NCBI GenBank assembly: GCA_902775375.1 | Contig: CACYLU010000003.1 | Coordinates: forward strand, 1-64,000 | From: an uncultured Bacteroidales bacterium | Lineage (GTDB): Bacteria; Bacteroidota; Bacteroidia; Bacteroidales; Bacteroidaceae | Length of the DNA: 64,000 bases | Direction of reading: 5' to 3' | Shown here: positions 34,806-43,818 of the stretch, piece by piece | How positions within the stretch are numbered: position 1 is the first letter of the stretch | How the letters are laid out: each line of letters opens with the position of its first letter | Position numbers and translations under genes: made by a program | The notes under the pieces: generated by a model | What the model was told of the DNA's origin: nothing | What the model saw: the letters and a program-made list of their open reading frames with translations, nothing else | Databases searched by the model: none

Positions 34806-36779
34806 TTAGGGCCATGTCAGTTTGTTGTCCTCCATCCTTGTGATATATTGTTGCAGGATGGCTTCCATCTGTTGTTGCATAAATGGTAGTTGGGGGTATT
34901 GATCTTTCTTGTCAAGGAGATTGTTCTTTAACGAGAAGTCTTTTTTATACTCATAAATGCCGATAAGCTGGTTGCCACTATATTCTATCATTAAATCGTC
35001 GAGGTAGTACATCGAATTGCCATTTCTGTCATTGAACACATAATTCACATAGTTTTCACTATTGTCGAATACATCTTTCCCAAATGAGAAGAAAGGCTTT
35101 TGGTAGTTAAGCAACCCCAACAGCGTTGGTGTGATATCAGTTTGTTGTATAAGTCGTTTTGTGTCACACATCACAGGTAGTTGACCTCCTGGGGTGTAAA
35201 AGAAAATTGGGATGAGGAAGCGACCCATTTCGTTGTTGTAATCTTCACGATAACTTACACCGCAATGGTCAGCCGTAAAGACAAATAACGTATTATTGAA
35301 CCAAGGTTTGTCTTTCACCATTTCAAAATATTGCTGAATAGAATAGTCTGCATAACTGATTGATTTGTGCATAGGAATATCACCACGGGTGAAGGTTCCC
35401 TTATGCTCATCAGGAATCGTGAACGGTTCATGACTTGAAGCAGTAAATACTGTCAAGAAGAATGGTTGTCCTTCATTTGCTATTCTATCACTTTCCTTTG
35501 CGAAGTATTTCAAGTAAGGCTCGTCGAAAATAGCCCAAGTACCATCGAAATCCTTGTCATTGTCGTATTCGTCCATCCCGTAATATGTCTCAAAACCTAT
35601 GGAGTTGGTGAAACTCTTAAAGCCTAAGGTCGTATTGGGCGCACCGTGAAAGAACGCCGTAGTATATCCCTCTTGGCTTAACATCGCAGGCAATCCTTGT
35701 AGCGCATTATTGGAATATATAAAGTAGCAGAAAGGATCCAAATAGCGGGGGATACCTGCAAAGGAAGCAGGCATACAATCTACAGAACGCATACCGTTCG
35801 CAAATCCGTATTCAAAACTATAGCTTTTGCTGAGCAATGAGTCTAAGAATGGCGTGTACCCTTGATAGTTGCCTCCATCTTTGTCCTTGTTGAAGAATCC
35901 TGTATATTCCATAGAGAAACTTTCCATGATGAATACCACAACATTCATACGGTTCATCTCCCCACCTTTGGGATGAAGGTTCCTAATGGGGTTGAAGATG
36001 TTGTCTAACTCCTCTTTAGCAAAGAATCCAGGGTCTTTGTATCCAGTTTTGTGTGCAGTAGTAACTAATGTAAATGGAGTGTTCAATACTATAGCTGCTT
36101 CAAGGGGCTTCTTGCAGTAGAGTTCGGCAGAGTCTTGACGTAGAGGGTGCATCTTTAGTTTCAAACCGCCACGTGCTCCTCCTGCTACTAAGATTCCAGC
36201 AATGATGAAAATAACAGTATGTAGTGAATAATATATCTTGTTAGCAGGGTATGAAGACGCAGGTCTGTCTTGCTTTATGGGGTTATAATATAGGAAAGCG
36301 ATGATGGCAATCATGGCTATACCAAACAACCATACTTCCCAATAGTTGGTGATGCTATTAAGGAAGATGGTTCCTAAATTGCTTTCGCCTCCAAACTCAG
36401 AGAAAATGGTAAAGGTGGTTCTTCTGCCTCCAAATTCAAAATAAACGATATCGGCAGCATTCACAGCAATACCCAGTGCATTGATAACGATGAATAGTGT
36501 TTTGACTATTCGTTGATACCACACAGTATCACGAACTTTGATAGGCAGAAATTGCAGTGTGATGCAAAGCATGTTCAGATAGCACAATGCACTGATGTCG
36601 AAACGTAATCCCCCAAGGCAGATAGTCATCATATCTTCAAAGGTGACATCAGGAAAACTGCTCTTGTTCATATAGAAGAAAACCCACCTTGAGAGCATGT
36701 ATATAGCCATCAATAGCAGGAAATTAACAGCCATCACAAAGCCAGGCTGTTTTCTAATCGTTTCAATCCATCTTTTCAT
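34806..36779 (-). CDS. LTA-synthase-like sulfatase-fold phosphotransferase
   Basis: 657 aa. Five or six membrane helices occupy residues about 15-225, then an alkaline-phosphatase/sulfatase-fold domain: VVVFIMESFSMEY (metal-binding Glu), GMRSVDCMPASFAG with the expected Ser/Thr nucleophile region, and FVFTADHCG (metal-binding Asp and His). This is the layout of LTA synthases and of phosphoethanolamine or phosphoglycerol transferases. As a Gram-negative it has no lipoteichoic acid, so modification of lipid A, core or another surface polymer is likelier. The KdsC neighbour fits an LPS-related role. Confidence 0.85.
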   Translation of the reverse strand: MKRWIETIRKQPGFVMAVNFLLLMAIYMLSRWVFFYMNKSSFPDVTFEDMMTICLGGLRFDISALCYLNMLCITLQFLPIKVRDTVWYQRIVKTLFIVINALGIAVNAADIVYFEFGGRRTTFTIFSEFGGESNLGTIFLNSITNYWEVWLFGIAMIAIIAFLYYNPIKQDRPASSYPANKIYYSLHTVIFIIAGILVAGGARGGLKLKMHPLRQDSAELYCKKPLEAAIVLNTPFTLVTTAHKTGYKDPGFFAKEELDNIFNPIRNLHPKGGEMNRMNVVVFIMESFSMEYTGFFNKDKDGGNYQGYTPFLDSLLSKSYSFEYGFANGMRSVDCMPASFAGIPRYLDPFCYFIYSNNALQGLPAMLSQEGYTTAFFHGAPNTTLGFKSFTNSIGFETYYGMDEYDNDKDFDGTWAIFDEPYLKYFAKESDRIANEGQPFFLTVFTASSHEPFTIPDEHKGTFTRGDIPMHKSISYADYSIQQYFEMVKDKPWFNNTLFVFTADHCGVSYREDYNNEMGRFLIPIFFYTPGGQLPVMCDTKRLIQQTDITPTLLGLLNYQKPFFSFGKDVFDNSENYVNYVFNDRNGNSMYYLDDLMIEYSGNQLIGIYEYKKDFSLKNNLLDKKDQYPQLPFMQQQMEAILQQYITRMEDNKLTWP

Positions 36780-36797
36780 CCGAACTTATTTTTGTGG

Positions 36798-36805
36798 CAA
36801 AATTA
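36798..36805 (-). promoter_or_regulatory. Probable -7 element of the LTA-synthase-like gene
   Basis: TAATTTTG on the minus strand, 19 nt before the start. I do not see a clear -33 element. Confidence 0.45.
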
Positions 36806-36849
36806 CAATATTTTTGTCAATATGGGACAGAATTAGCGTAATAATTCCC

Positions 36850-36879
36850 TTGGCTAACCGATATTTATTCTTATATTTG
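36850..36879 (+). promoter_or_regulatory. Promoter of the rhamnose operon
   Basis: TTG (36850-36852), 19 nt, TATATTTG (36872-36879), 29 nt before the kinase start. Confidence 0.7.
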
Positions 36880-36908
36880 CCAAACAATAATTTGTTACAG
36901 ATTATACC

Positions 36909-38372
36909 ATGAAAGATAGTTTTTTTGCAGTAGATTTGGGAGCTACCAGTGGACGTACCATCTTGGGAACTTTCGGGGCTGAAGGTTTAGAGATGGAGGT
37001 AGTGAACCGCTTCCCTAATCACTTGATACCAGCCAATGGGCATTTCTATTGGGACATCTACGAGCTATACCGCAACATCATCGAAGGTTTGAAGATAGTA
37101 GCCCAGCGAGAGGATGTGAAAATAACCTCTATCGGCATCGATACTTGGGGATGTGATTTCGTAATGATAGGCAAAGACGGAGGATCCCTTCGTTTGCCTT
37201 ACGCTTATCGTGACCCTCATACTGATGGTGCTCCAGATAAATTCTTTGAGAGAATGCCTCGCTCTGAGGTGTATGGATTGACAGGCATTCAGATTATGAA
37301 TTTCAATACCTTGTTTCAGTTTGACACCTTGAAGCGTAATAATGATGCGGCATATCAAGTAGCAGAGAAGATTCTCTTCATCCCAGACGCTCTGAGTTAC
37401 ATGCTTACTGGAAAGATGGTGACGGAATATACTGTTGCCACAACGGCACAGATTGTCAATGCGCAGACTCGTAAGTTGGAGCCAACATTGCTCGAGGCAG
37501 TAGGCTTGTCGGAGGATAAGTTCGGACGCTTTGTCTATCCTGGAGAGCAAGTGGGTGTTCTGACAGCAGAGATACAGAAACAGACGGGGCTTGGTGCTAT
37601 ACCTGTTATTGCTGTAGCTGGTCATGATACCGCCAGTGCCGTAGCTGCAGTGCCTGCCAAGAACGATAACTTTGCCTACCTGAGTAGTGGCACTTGGTCG
37701 TTGATGGGTGTTGAGACCAAGACGCCTGTCATCAATGAAGAATCGGCTGCTTTGAACTACACTAACGAGGGTGGAGTGAACGATACTATCCGTGTGTTGA
37801 AGAACATTTGTGGCATGTGGCTTCTGGAGCGTTGTCGCTTGAATTGGGCAGATGCCGACTATGTTGTGTTGAACGATGAGGCTGAGGCTTCAGAGCCGTT
37901 CCGTAGCCTGATCAATCCTGATGCCCCCGAATTCGCTAACCCTGTAGATATGGAGCAGGCCATCAAGGACTATTGCAAGGCACATAATGAACCTGTACCA
38001 GCAACTCGCGGACAAGTGGTGCGTTGCATATACGAGAGTCTGGCCCTGCGTTACCGTCAGGTGTTGGACAACCTTCGCAAACTCTCTGACCATCCAATAG
38101 AGGTGTTGCATGTGATTGGTGGAGGAAGTCGCAACCATATGCTCAACCAGTGGACGGCTAATGCTATCGGTCTCCCGGTGATTGCTGGTCCATCTGAGGC
38201 TACTGCTATTGGTAACATCATGCTGCAGGCTTTGGCATTAGGGGCTGCAGATAGTGTGCCGGCTATGAGGCAAATCATCCGCAAGAGCATCAAGATGCAA
38301 GGCTACCTCAGTGAGAATGAGAAGGATTGGAATAAGACTTATGAGAAGTTCCTTGAAATTGTTTCGAAGTAA
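36909..38372 (+). CDS. rhaB: Rhamnulokinase
   Basis: 487 aa, FGGY sugar kinase. FFAVDLGATSGRTILGTF is the ATP phosphate-1 motif, GIDTWGCDF the substrate region and VAVAGHDTASAV the second domain signature with the catalytic Asp; HVIGGGSRNHMLNQWTANA binds adenosine. It phosphorylates L-rhamnulose. Called rhamnulokinase rather than fuculokinase because isomerase, transporter and aldolase of the rhamnose route follow directly. In Bacteroides the equivalent gene is often called rhaK. Confidence 0.93.
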   Translation: MKDSFFAVDLGATSGRTILGTFGAEGLEMEVVNRFPNHLIPANGHFYWDIYELYRNIIEGLKIVAQREDVKITSIGIDTWGCDFVMIGKDGGSLRLPYAYRDPHTDGAPDKFFERMPRSEVYGLTGIQIMNFNTLFQFDTLKRNNDAAYQVAEKILFIPDALSYMLTGKMVTEYTVATTAQIVNAQTRKLEPTLLEAVGLSEDKFGRFVYPGEQVGVLTAEIQKQTGLGAIPVIAVAGHDTASAVAAVPAKNDNFAYLSSGTWSLMGVETKTPVINEESAALNYTNEGGVNDTIRVLKNICGMWLLERCRLNWADADYVVLNDEAEASEPFRSLINPDAPEFANPVDMEQAIKDYCKAHNEPVPATRGQVVRCIYESLALRYRQVLDNLRKLSDHPIEVLHVIGGGSRNHMLNQWTANAIGLPVIAGPSEATAIGNIMLQALALGAADSVPAMRQIIRKSIKMQGYLSENEKDWNKTYEKFLEIVSK

Positions 38373-38390
38373 AATTTAAATTATTATATC

Positions 38391-39641
38391 ATGAAAGAAG
38401 AATTGATTAAGAAAGCTTACGAAGTAGCGAAAGAGCGCTATGCAGCCATCGGCGTAGATACCGATAAGGCGATTGAACGATTGGAGAATACACCTATTTC
38501 CCTGCATTGCTGGCAAACTGACGATGTGGTGGGCTTTGAGCGTAATGAGGCGCTTTCTGGTGGTATTCAGACAACGGGCAACTATCCTGGTCGTGCACGT
38601 AACATTGATGAGGTTCGCAAGGACATTGAGTTTGTTAAGACATTGCTGGCAGGTAATCATCGTTTGAACCTGCATGAGATATATGGTGACTTCGGTGGTA
38701 AGTTCGTAGATCGTGACGAAGTGGAGGTAAAGCATTTCCAGAGCTGGATAGATTGGGCTAAGGAAGTGAATATGAAACTCGACTTCAACTCTACCTCTTT
38801 CTCTCACCCCAAGAGTGGTGACCTGACGCTCTCAAGTCCTGATAAGGGCATCCGTGATTTCTGGATTGAGCACACCAAGCGTTGTCGCCGCATCGCAGAC
38901 GCGATGGGTAAGGCACAGGGTGACCCATGTATCATGAATATTTGGATACATGATGGAAGCAAGGACCTGACCGTTAACCGCAAGAAGTATCGTGAGATTC
39001 TGGCTGCATCTTTGGATGAGATTATGGAAGAGAACCTGCCAAACATGAAGGCTTGCTTCGAGGCCAAGTTGTTCGGCATCGGTTTGGAAAGCTACACCGT
39101 AGGCTCACACGACTTCTACACAGCATATTGCGCTACCCGCAAGCAAATGTACACCCTTGATACGGGCCACTATGAGCAGACCGAGAATGTAAGTGACTTT
39201 GTGAGCACCCTGTTGATGTATGTGCCTGAACTGATGTTGCATGTAAGTCGCCCAGTACGTTGGGATTCAGATCACGTGACTATCATGAACGACCAGACAC
39301 TCGATTTGTTCAAGGAACTGGTACGTGCCGACGGTTTGGATCGTGCCCATGTGGGACTCGACTATTTCGATGCTTCCATCAACCGTATCGGTGCTTATAT
39401 CATAGGTACCCGTGCTACACAGAAGTGCATCTTGTTGGCTTTGTTAGAGCCTTTGGCAAAGTTGCGTGAGTATGAGGCTAATGGTCAGTACTTCGAACGT
39501 CTGGCTTTGTTGGAGGAAGCTAAGTCGTTGCCATTTGGTGCAGTGTTTGACTATTTCAACCTCAAGAACAATGTGCCTGTGGCTGAAGAATACATTCCTG
39601 CTATCCAGCAGTATGAAAAAGACGTTACTTCAAAGAGATAA
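38391..39641 (+). CDS. rhaI: L-rhamnose isomerase
   Basis: 416 aa. It is the RhaA-type enzyme (CWQTDDVVGFE, NFHEIYGD-like NLHEIYGDFGG, LDTGHYEQTENVSDFVS, RPVRWDSDHVTIMND with metal-binding His and Asp residues). Converts L-rhamnose to L-rhamnulose. 18 bp after the kinase; probably one transcript. Confidence 0.93.
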   Translation: MKEELIKKAYEVAKERYAAIGVDTDKAIERLENTPISLHCWQTDDVVGFERNEALSGGIQTTGNYPGRARNIDEVRKDIEFVKTLLAGNHRLNLHEIYGDFGGKFVDRDEVEVKHFQSWIDWAKEVNMKLDFNSTSFSHPKSGDLTLSSPDKGIRDFWIEHTKRCRRIADAMGKAQGDPCIMNIWIHDGSKDLTVNRKKYREILAASLDEIMEENLPNMKACFEAKLFGIGLESYTVGSHDFYTAYCATRKQMYTLDTGHYEQTENVSDFVSTLLMYVPELMLHVSRPVRWDSDHVTIMNDQTLDLFKELVRADGLDRAHVGLDYFDASINRIGAYIIGTRATQKCILLALLEPLAKLREYEANGQYFERLALLEEAKSLPFGAVFDYFNLKNNVPVAEEYIPAIQQYEKDVTSKR

Positions 39642-39644
39642 CCT

Positions 39645-40685
39645 ATGTTTATCATTATCGGTTTGATTATCATAGCGATTGGTGCTTTCTGCCAAAGTAG
39701 CAGCTATGTACCAATCAACAAAGTGAAGGAAATGAGCTGGGAGAGTTACTGGCTTGTGCAGGGTTGCTTTGCCTGGCTCATCTTTCCTATTATGGGTGCC
39801 TGGCTGGCAGTGCCCGAGGGCAGGCATTTCTATGAGATGTTTGCCTCTGCTCCTGCTTTTAATCTGTGGATGACCATCTTCTTTGGCGTGCTGTGGGGCG
39901 TGGGAGGTTTGACTTTCGGCCTTTCTATGCGCTATTTGGGTGTGGCATTGGGTCAGAGCATTGCTTTGGGTACTTGTGCTGGCTTGGGTACCATCATGGG
40001 ACCTGTGTTGCTGAATGTTTTCTTCCCAGAGCAGAAACCTTTGGAAAGTTTGACATCAGCAGTGATCATTGGTGTGGTGGTGACCTTGATAGGTATTGCC
40101 ATTATTGGCATTGCCGGACACATGAAAGCACAGGGTCTCAGTGAAGAAGAAAAGAAAGAAGCTGTAAAAGATTTCAATTTCCCCAAAGGCATAGTCATCG
40201 CTTTGTTGGCTGGTTTTATGAGTGGTTGCTTCAATGTAGGTTTGGAGTTTGGCAAGGATATCAACTTTGGCGAGATGACCAATCCTATGTTTAGCACCTT
40301 GCCTGCTACGTTGCTGGTAACTATCGGTGGCTTCTTCACCAATGCAGCATATTGTCTGTATCAGAATTATAAGCATAATACTTGGGCTGACTATCACAGG
40401 TCTGGTGAGGTGAATCTCAACAATCTGTTGTTCTGTGCCTTGGCTGGATTGTTGTGGTACAGCCAGTTCTTCGGATTGAGTCTGGGCAAGGGCTTCCTCA
40501 CCGAAAGTCCTACGCTCACCACCTTCGCCTTCTGTATCCTGATGGCACTCAATGTGGTGTTCAGCAATGTGTGGGGCATCATCCTCAAAGAGTGGAAAGG
40601 TGTATCGAAGAAAACCATTGTGGTATTGATTATTGGCATTGTGGTACTGATTGTCTCAACCTTCGTGCCAGAACTTTTGAAATAA
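39645..40685 (+). CDS. rhaT: L-rhamnose/proton symporter
   Basis: 346 aa, about ten membrane helices along the whole length, as in the RhaT family of the drug/metabolite transporter superfamily (WESYWLVQGCFAWLIFP, LAGFMSGCFNVGLEFGK). Imports rhamnose across the inner membrane. Three bases after the isomerase. The Bacteroides name is rhaP. Confidence 0.92.
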   Translation: MFIIIGLIIIAIGAFCQSSSYVPINKVKEMSWESYWLVQGCFAWLIFPIMGAWLAVPEGRHFYEMFASAPAFNLWMTIFFGVLWGVGGLTFGLSMRYLGVALGQSIALGTCAGLGTIMGPVLLNVFFPEQKPLESLTSAVIIGVVVTLIGIAIIGIAGHMKAQGLSEEEKKEAVKDFNFPKGIVIALLAGFMSGCFNVGLEFGKDINFGEMTNPMFSTLPATLLVTIGGFFTNAAYCLYQNYKHNTWADYHRSGEVNLNNLLFCALAGLLWYSQFFGLSLGKGFLTESPTLTTFAFCILMALNVVFSNVWGIILKEWKGVSKKTIVVLIIGIVVLIVSTFVPELLK

Positions 40686-40753
40686 ATATTGTTCCCCAGT
40701 TTCCCTCTTGTATTTGAGGGGAAGAGGGGGGAGTATGATTAAAGATTTAGATT

Positions 40754-41560
40754 ATGTCAATTTTAGATAACAGACCTCAGTTGGCTGCTGAGGTGAATAA
40801 AGTAGCCGAGGTAGCAGGTTACCTCTGGCAAAAAGGCTGGGCAGAGAGAAATGGTGGCAACATCACCGTCAATGTTACTGATTATGTGGATGAGGCTATC
40901 AAGTCAATGCCTGCCATCAGTGAGGTAAAGCAGATAGGCACCACCTTGCCTCATTTGAAAGGTTGCTACTTCTATTGTAAGGGTACAGGCAAGAGAATGC
41001 GCGACTTGGCTCGTTGGCCTATGGATAATGGCTCTATTATCCGCATCCTCGACGATTGTGCTTCTTATGTCATTATTGCCGATAACCCTGTGCAACCTAC
41101 CAGTGAGTTGCCTTCACACCTCAGTGTACACAACTGGCTCATTGGTTCAGGTTCACCCTACAAGGCAAGTCTGCACACCCATCCTATTGAGCTGGTGGCA
41201 CTTACCCACAGCAAGAAGTGGTTGGAGAAAGATGCTGCTACCCGTATGTTGTGGAGCATGATACCAGAGACAAAAGCCTTCTGTCCACGTGGTTTGGGCA
41301 TCATCCCTTACAAGTTGCCAAGCTCCATTGAATTGGCTGATGCTACTTTGGCAGAGCTGGCTGACTACGATGTAGTAATGTGGGAGAAACACGGAGTGTT
41401 TGCCGTAGATACCGACATCATGAGTGCTTTCGACCAAGTGGATGTGCTGAACAAGTCGGCCCTCATTTACATTGCTGCCAAGAACATGGGCTTCGAACCA
41501 GAGGGTATGAGCGACGAACAGATGAAGGAGATGAGCGTAGCCTTTCATTTGCCGAAGTAG
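40754..41560 (+). CDS. rhaD: Rhamnulose-1-phosphate aldolase
   Basis: 268 aa. Class II aldolase/adducin fold: WAERNGGNITVNVTDY binds phosphate, HTHPIELVAL carries zinc-binding His residues, and WEKHGVFAVDTD holds the third His. Splits rhamnulose-1-phosphate to DHAP and L-lactaldehyde. In Bacteroides rhaKIPAO the next gene is a lactaldehyde reductase and then the AraC-type regulator; here a terminator and an unrelated island follow. A 68-bp gap before the gene contains an imperfect CCCTC/GAGGG hairpin. Confidence 0.93.
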   Translation: MSILDNRPQLAAEVNKVAEVAGYLWQKGWAERNGGNITVNVTDYVDEAIKSMPAISEVKQIGTTLPHLKGCYFYCKGTGKRMRDLARWPMDNGSIIRILDDCASYVIIADNPVQPTSELPSHLSVHNWLIGSGSPYKASLHTHPIELVALTHSKKWLEKDAATRMLWSMIPETKAFCPRGLGIIPYKLPSSIELADATLAELADYDVVMWEKHGVFAVDTDIMSAFDQVDVLNKSALIYIAAKNMGFEPEGMSDEQMKEMSVAFHLPK

Positions 41561-41648
41561 CAGCTAACCTCTTCAAGTAAACGCATTACCAACAAGTTTA
41601 TATTTTCGGGCTTCATCACTATCGATGACCTATATGTAATTGTGCTAT

Positions 41649-41680
41649 AAGATAAGCGAGGCAGATGCCCCGCTTATCTT
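41649..41680. terminator. Hairpin at the end of the rhamnose operon
   Basis: Perfect 10-bp stem AAGATAAGCG/CGCTTATCTT with inner GGC/GCC pairs. No long T-run follows, so termination strength is uncertain. Confidence 0.6.
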
Positions 41681-41757
41681 AAATCTTCCTTATCGAAATA
41701 TCTTGCTTCCCACCACCTTATTGTAAGATTGTTGGATTGTTAGATTGTAAGGTTTTC

Positions 41758-41991
41758 TTATCCAATCTTCTCACAATCAAAGTTAGAACGGTTCATGCGA
41801 GTGGGGTCAATCTCAATCCCATACTTGCTCTTGAAGAGGTCCGCAAGCATTTGTTGCTCTTTGGGATAACCAAGAGGTGGTATTGGTGATATTGTGCTTG
41901 TTTCAACGAACATTCCCTTCTCAAGCTTTTGTCTTTTGTTTTTGCAAGGAGTATTGTTACTGTTCTTTGCTGAAATTTTCCAGAGCGCCAT
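41758..41991 (-). CDS. Small protein of unknown function
   Basis: 77 aa from MALWKISAKNSNN; a 12-residue in-frame extension to 42027 is hydrophobic and overlaps the previous gene, so I prefer 41991. Basic N-terminal half (KNKRQKLEKG), then LADLFKSKYGIEIDPTRMN. It resembles the many small Bacteroidales accessory proteins starting MxxxKIxAK, but I assign no family. It is 28 bp after the W-repeat protein gene and probably in one operon with it. Confidence 0.6.
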   Translation of the reverse strand: MALWKISAKNSNNTPCKNKRQKLEKGMFVETSTISPIPPLGYPKEQQMLADLFKSKYGIEIDPTRMNRSNFDCEKIG

Positions 41992-42019
41992 AATGTTAAT
42001 GTTTAAGTAAATAACTATG

Positions 42020-42541
42020 TTAAGCAATAATCTCGTTGATTAATTGTATTTTCTGCTGCTTGACAATCTCCTTCCACAACATGGATTGCTGGAGTTTGGA
42101 GGCAGGTATATAGTCCTTGTATCTCTCATAGAAGTCAATACCCTTCTCGTCAAAGATATTGCATTCCCAGCAGTCGATGATCGTCTCCCAATTCCACTTG
42201 TCGGCATACTTTTCTAAAAGTTCATGTGTAAGTTCCATAGCGCTGTTCTCTGACAATTCAGTCCAGTTCCACTTGTCCTTGAATGCGTCAATAAAAGCCT
42301 CTGTTAGTGTTTCTGTCCTAGCGCGTCTTGAGAACTTATCCCAGTCTATGCGATTCTTGAATTTCTGAATCATTGGGATAGTCCAAAGAATGAAAGGGTT
42401 TTCTGATACAATGTGCCAGTCTACTTTGTCCTGGTACTTTTCCAATAGACTTTCAGACCAACTGTAAGTTCCCGAAAGCTCTTTCCATGCTTCATCTGTA
42501 GAGATTTTCTGCATGAATTCGTTACTTAATGTCTTAATCAT
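42020..42541 (-). CDS. Tryptophan-repeat protein of unknown function
   Basis: 173 aa. Three to four repeats of about 33 residues with pattern (I/L)xKYxDKWxWxxxSEN: YQDKVDWHIVSEN, FKNRIDWDKFSRR, FKDKWNWTELSEN, YADKWNWETIIDC. Such short W-rich helical repeats occur in Bacteroidetes accessory proteins; function unknown, with immunity or binding roles only guesses. No signal peptide. Downstream of the conserved-promoter unit that starts at 42813. Confidence 0.65.
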   Translation of the reverse strand: MIKTLSNEFMQKISTDEAWKELSGTYSWSESLLEKYQDKVDWHIVSENPFILWTIPMIQKFKNRIDWDKFSRRARTETLTEAFIDAFKDKWNWTELSENSAMELTHELLEKYADKWNWETIIDCWECNIFDEKGIDFYERYKDYIPASKLQQSMLWKEIVKQQKIQLINEIIA

Positions 42542-42618
42542 TTTTTTTTAATTATTACTGTTTGTTTTTATAACTCTATGTTTCTTTTGGCCATTTTGAT
42601 ATTAGATTCAAATAGTTC

Positions 42619-42813
42619 TTATTCTGTTGGGTCAATAGCCATCTCCAAGTAATCCTTTATATCTTCTATATCTTCTAGCGTAGAGAAGTCTTCATTCAGT
42701 TCTTCCTTGAACACCTTATTAATTGTATTCATCCATGCTAACGCCTCTTTCTTGGTTTTGTTACCCCACTTCTCTATATTATTGAGAGAGGAATATTTTT
42801 TGTTTAACTCCAT
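42619..42813 (-). CDS. Small acidic protein of unknown function
   Basis: 64 aa: MELNKKYSSLNNIEKWGN, then a lysine-rich helix and an acidic tail (STLEDIEDIKDYLEMAIDP). Not recognised. It is the first gene of a unit driven by the conserved promoter element at 42842-42885. Confidence 0.55.
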   Translation of the reverse strand: MELNKKYSSLNNIEKWGNKTKKEALAWMNTINKVFKEELNEDFSTLEDIEDIKDYLEMAIDPTE

Positions 42814-42841
42814 ATTACTTGTGCTTTATAATATTATAATG

Positions 42842-42885
42842 CAAAGAAAACACGGACCTTTGCCAACTTGTGGCAAAGGTCCGTG
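42842..42885 (-). promoter_or_regulatory. Shared island promoter element, copy a
   Basis: On the minus strand, TTTCTTTG (42849-42842) is preceded by an operator centred at 42868. The operator matches ACCTYTGCYACNANTTGGC and is here extended to a perfect 15-bp inverted repeat (42851-42865 with 42871-42885). The operator centre is 19 bp from the -7-like box, the same as in the copies at 44799-44837 and 46865-46901. Confidence 0.7.
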
Positions 42886-42966
42886 GAAAATGCAAATCTT
42901 AATTTTTTTGGGGGGACATTCTTCTTTATGTGTGGTTAGAAGAATTATCCGGTTTTTATCTTGCTT

Positions 42967-43785
42967 TTATCTATGTGACTTAATAAAATTTGGATGTGAC
43001 TTCAAAAATGCGAAATAAGTTTTGATGGCATCATTATACATGGCCTCTCGAGAGTAGTAATTATAGCTTAGGTGATAGAGATCTATAGCTATTTTATTCT
43101 TCTCCTTGTCATAATAAATAGAATAGCTCTCATCATTTAAGTACTCAAATTTATATCCAATCTTATTAAGAAAATTAAGAATAAGATTTTTTTTATTATA
43201 GTTACCACAGCATACAAAAATATCTGAGTCGAGATTCAGAATCTGTTGTTTTAGATAACAAGAATAATCATCAATGGCTTTTTTAAAAACATTATCTGGA
43301 CATGATGGTCCACCAACTTCCTTTTTGCAGTTGATACGAGCAAATGGATATTCATCAGACACTTTAACTGCATCTTTCTCGTCAATTTTATCATATTCTA
43401 TAAACGTATGAGGAGTTGTTTTTACAAGACCATATAGAATATTTACAATGTTAGTATTAAATGCTGTTCTTTTATCAAGAACGTAATCTTCTATTCTGCT
43501 ACCTGGCTTATGATAAGCATCTCCTCTTGGATCCCAATAATCTTCGTGATCCATACCTCCATTTTGGTCTTTAGTCAAAAAAAGAATACGAAGGGGGCAG
43601 TTTGCCCAAAAATCATTCTCTTTGCCATTTTCCAGATGCCTCCAATTTTTTCCAGCCTTGTCTTTTTCAATGGACCCTCTAAACATAATGCCATCAGGAC
43701 AGAAATTAATGTCATTACCTCGTTTTTTGTATTCTTGTTCCCAATTAACAAGAATTCTCTGATTTTCTTCTACATAGTTTTTCAT
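42967..43785 (-). CDS. Possible uracil-DNA-glycosylase-like protein
   Basis: 272 aa. Motifs recall the UDG-like fold: CPLRILFLTKDQNGG (like a motif-1 strand and loop), PFARINCKKEVGG, SDIFVCCGNYNK, and IDLYHLSYNYYS (like the HPS loop). Related uncharacterised Bacteroidales proteins share these features; I infer the fold only, and activity on DNA is unproven. It lies just downstream of the WYL regulator on the same strand; a separate -7 box (TATATTTG, 43816-43809) is also possible. Confidence 0.5.
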   Translation of the reverse strand: MKNYVEENQRILVNWEQEYKKRGNDINFCPDGIMFRGSIEKDKAGKNWRHLENGKENDFWANCPLRILFLTKDQNGGMDHEDYWDPRGDAYHKPGSRIEDYVLDKRTAFNTNIVNILYGLVKTTPHTFIEYDKIDEKDAVKVSDEYPFARINCKKEVGGPSCPDNVFKKAIDDYSCYLKQQILNLDSDIFVCCGNYNKKNLILNFLNKIGYKFEYLNDESYSIYYDKEKNKIAIDLYHLSYNYYSREAMYNDAIKTYFAFLKSHPNFIKSHR

Positions 43786-43818
43786 AATGATGTATATTTA
43801 TTTTGATACAAATATAAT

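Noticed and set aside
34806..36779. Naming the sulfatase-fold protein a true lipoteichoic acid synthase
   Set aside because: Bacteroidota have no lipoteichoic acid; only the general phosphotransferase class is supported.
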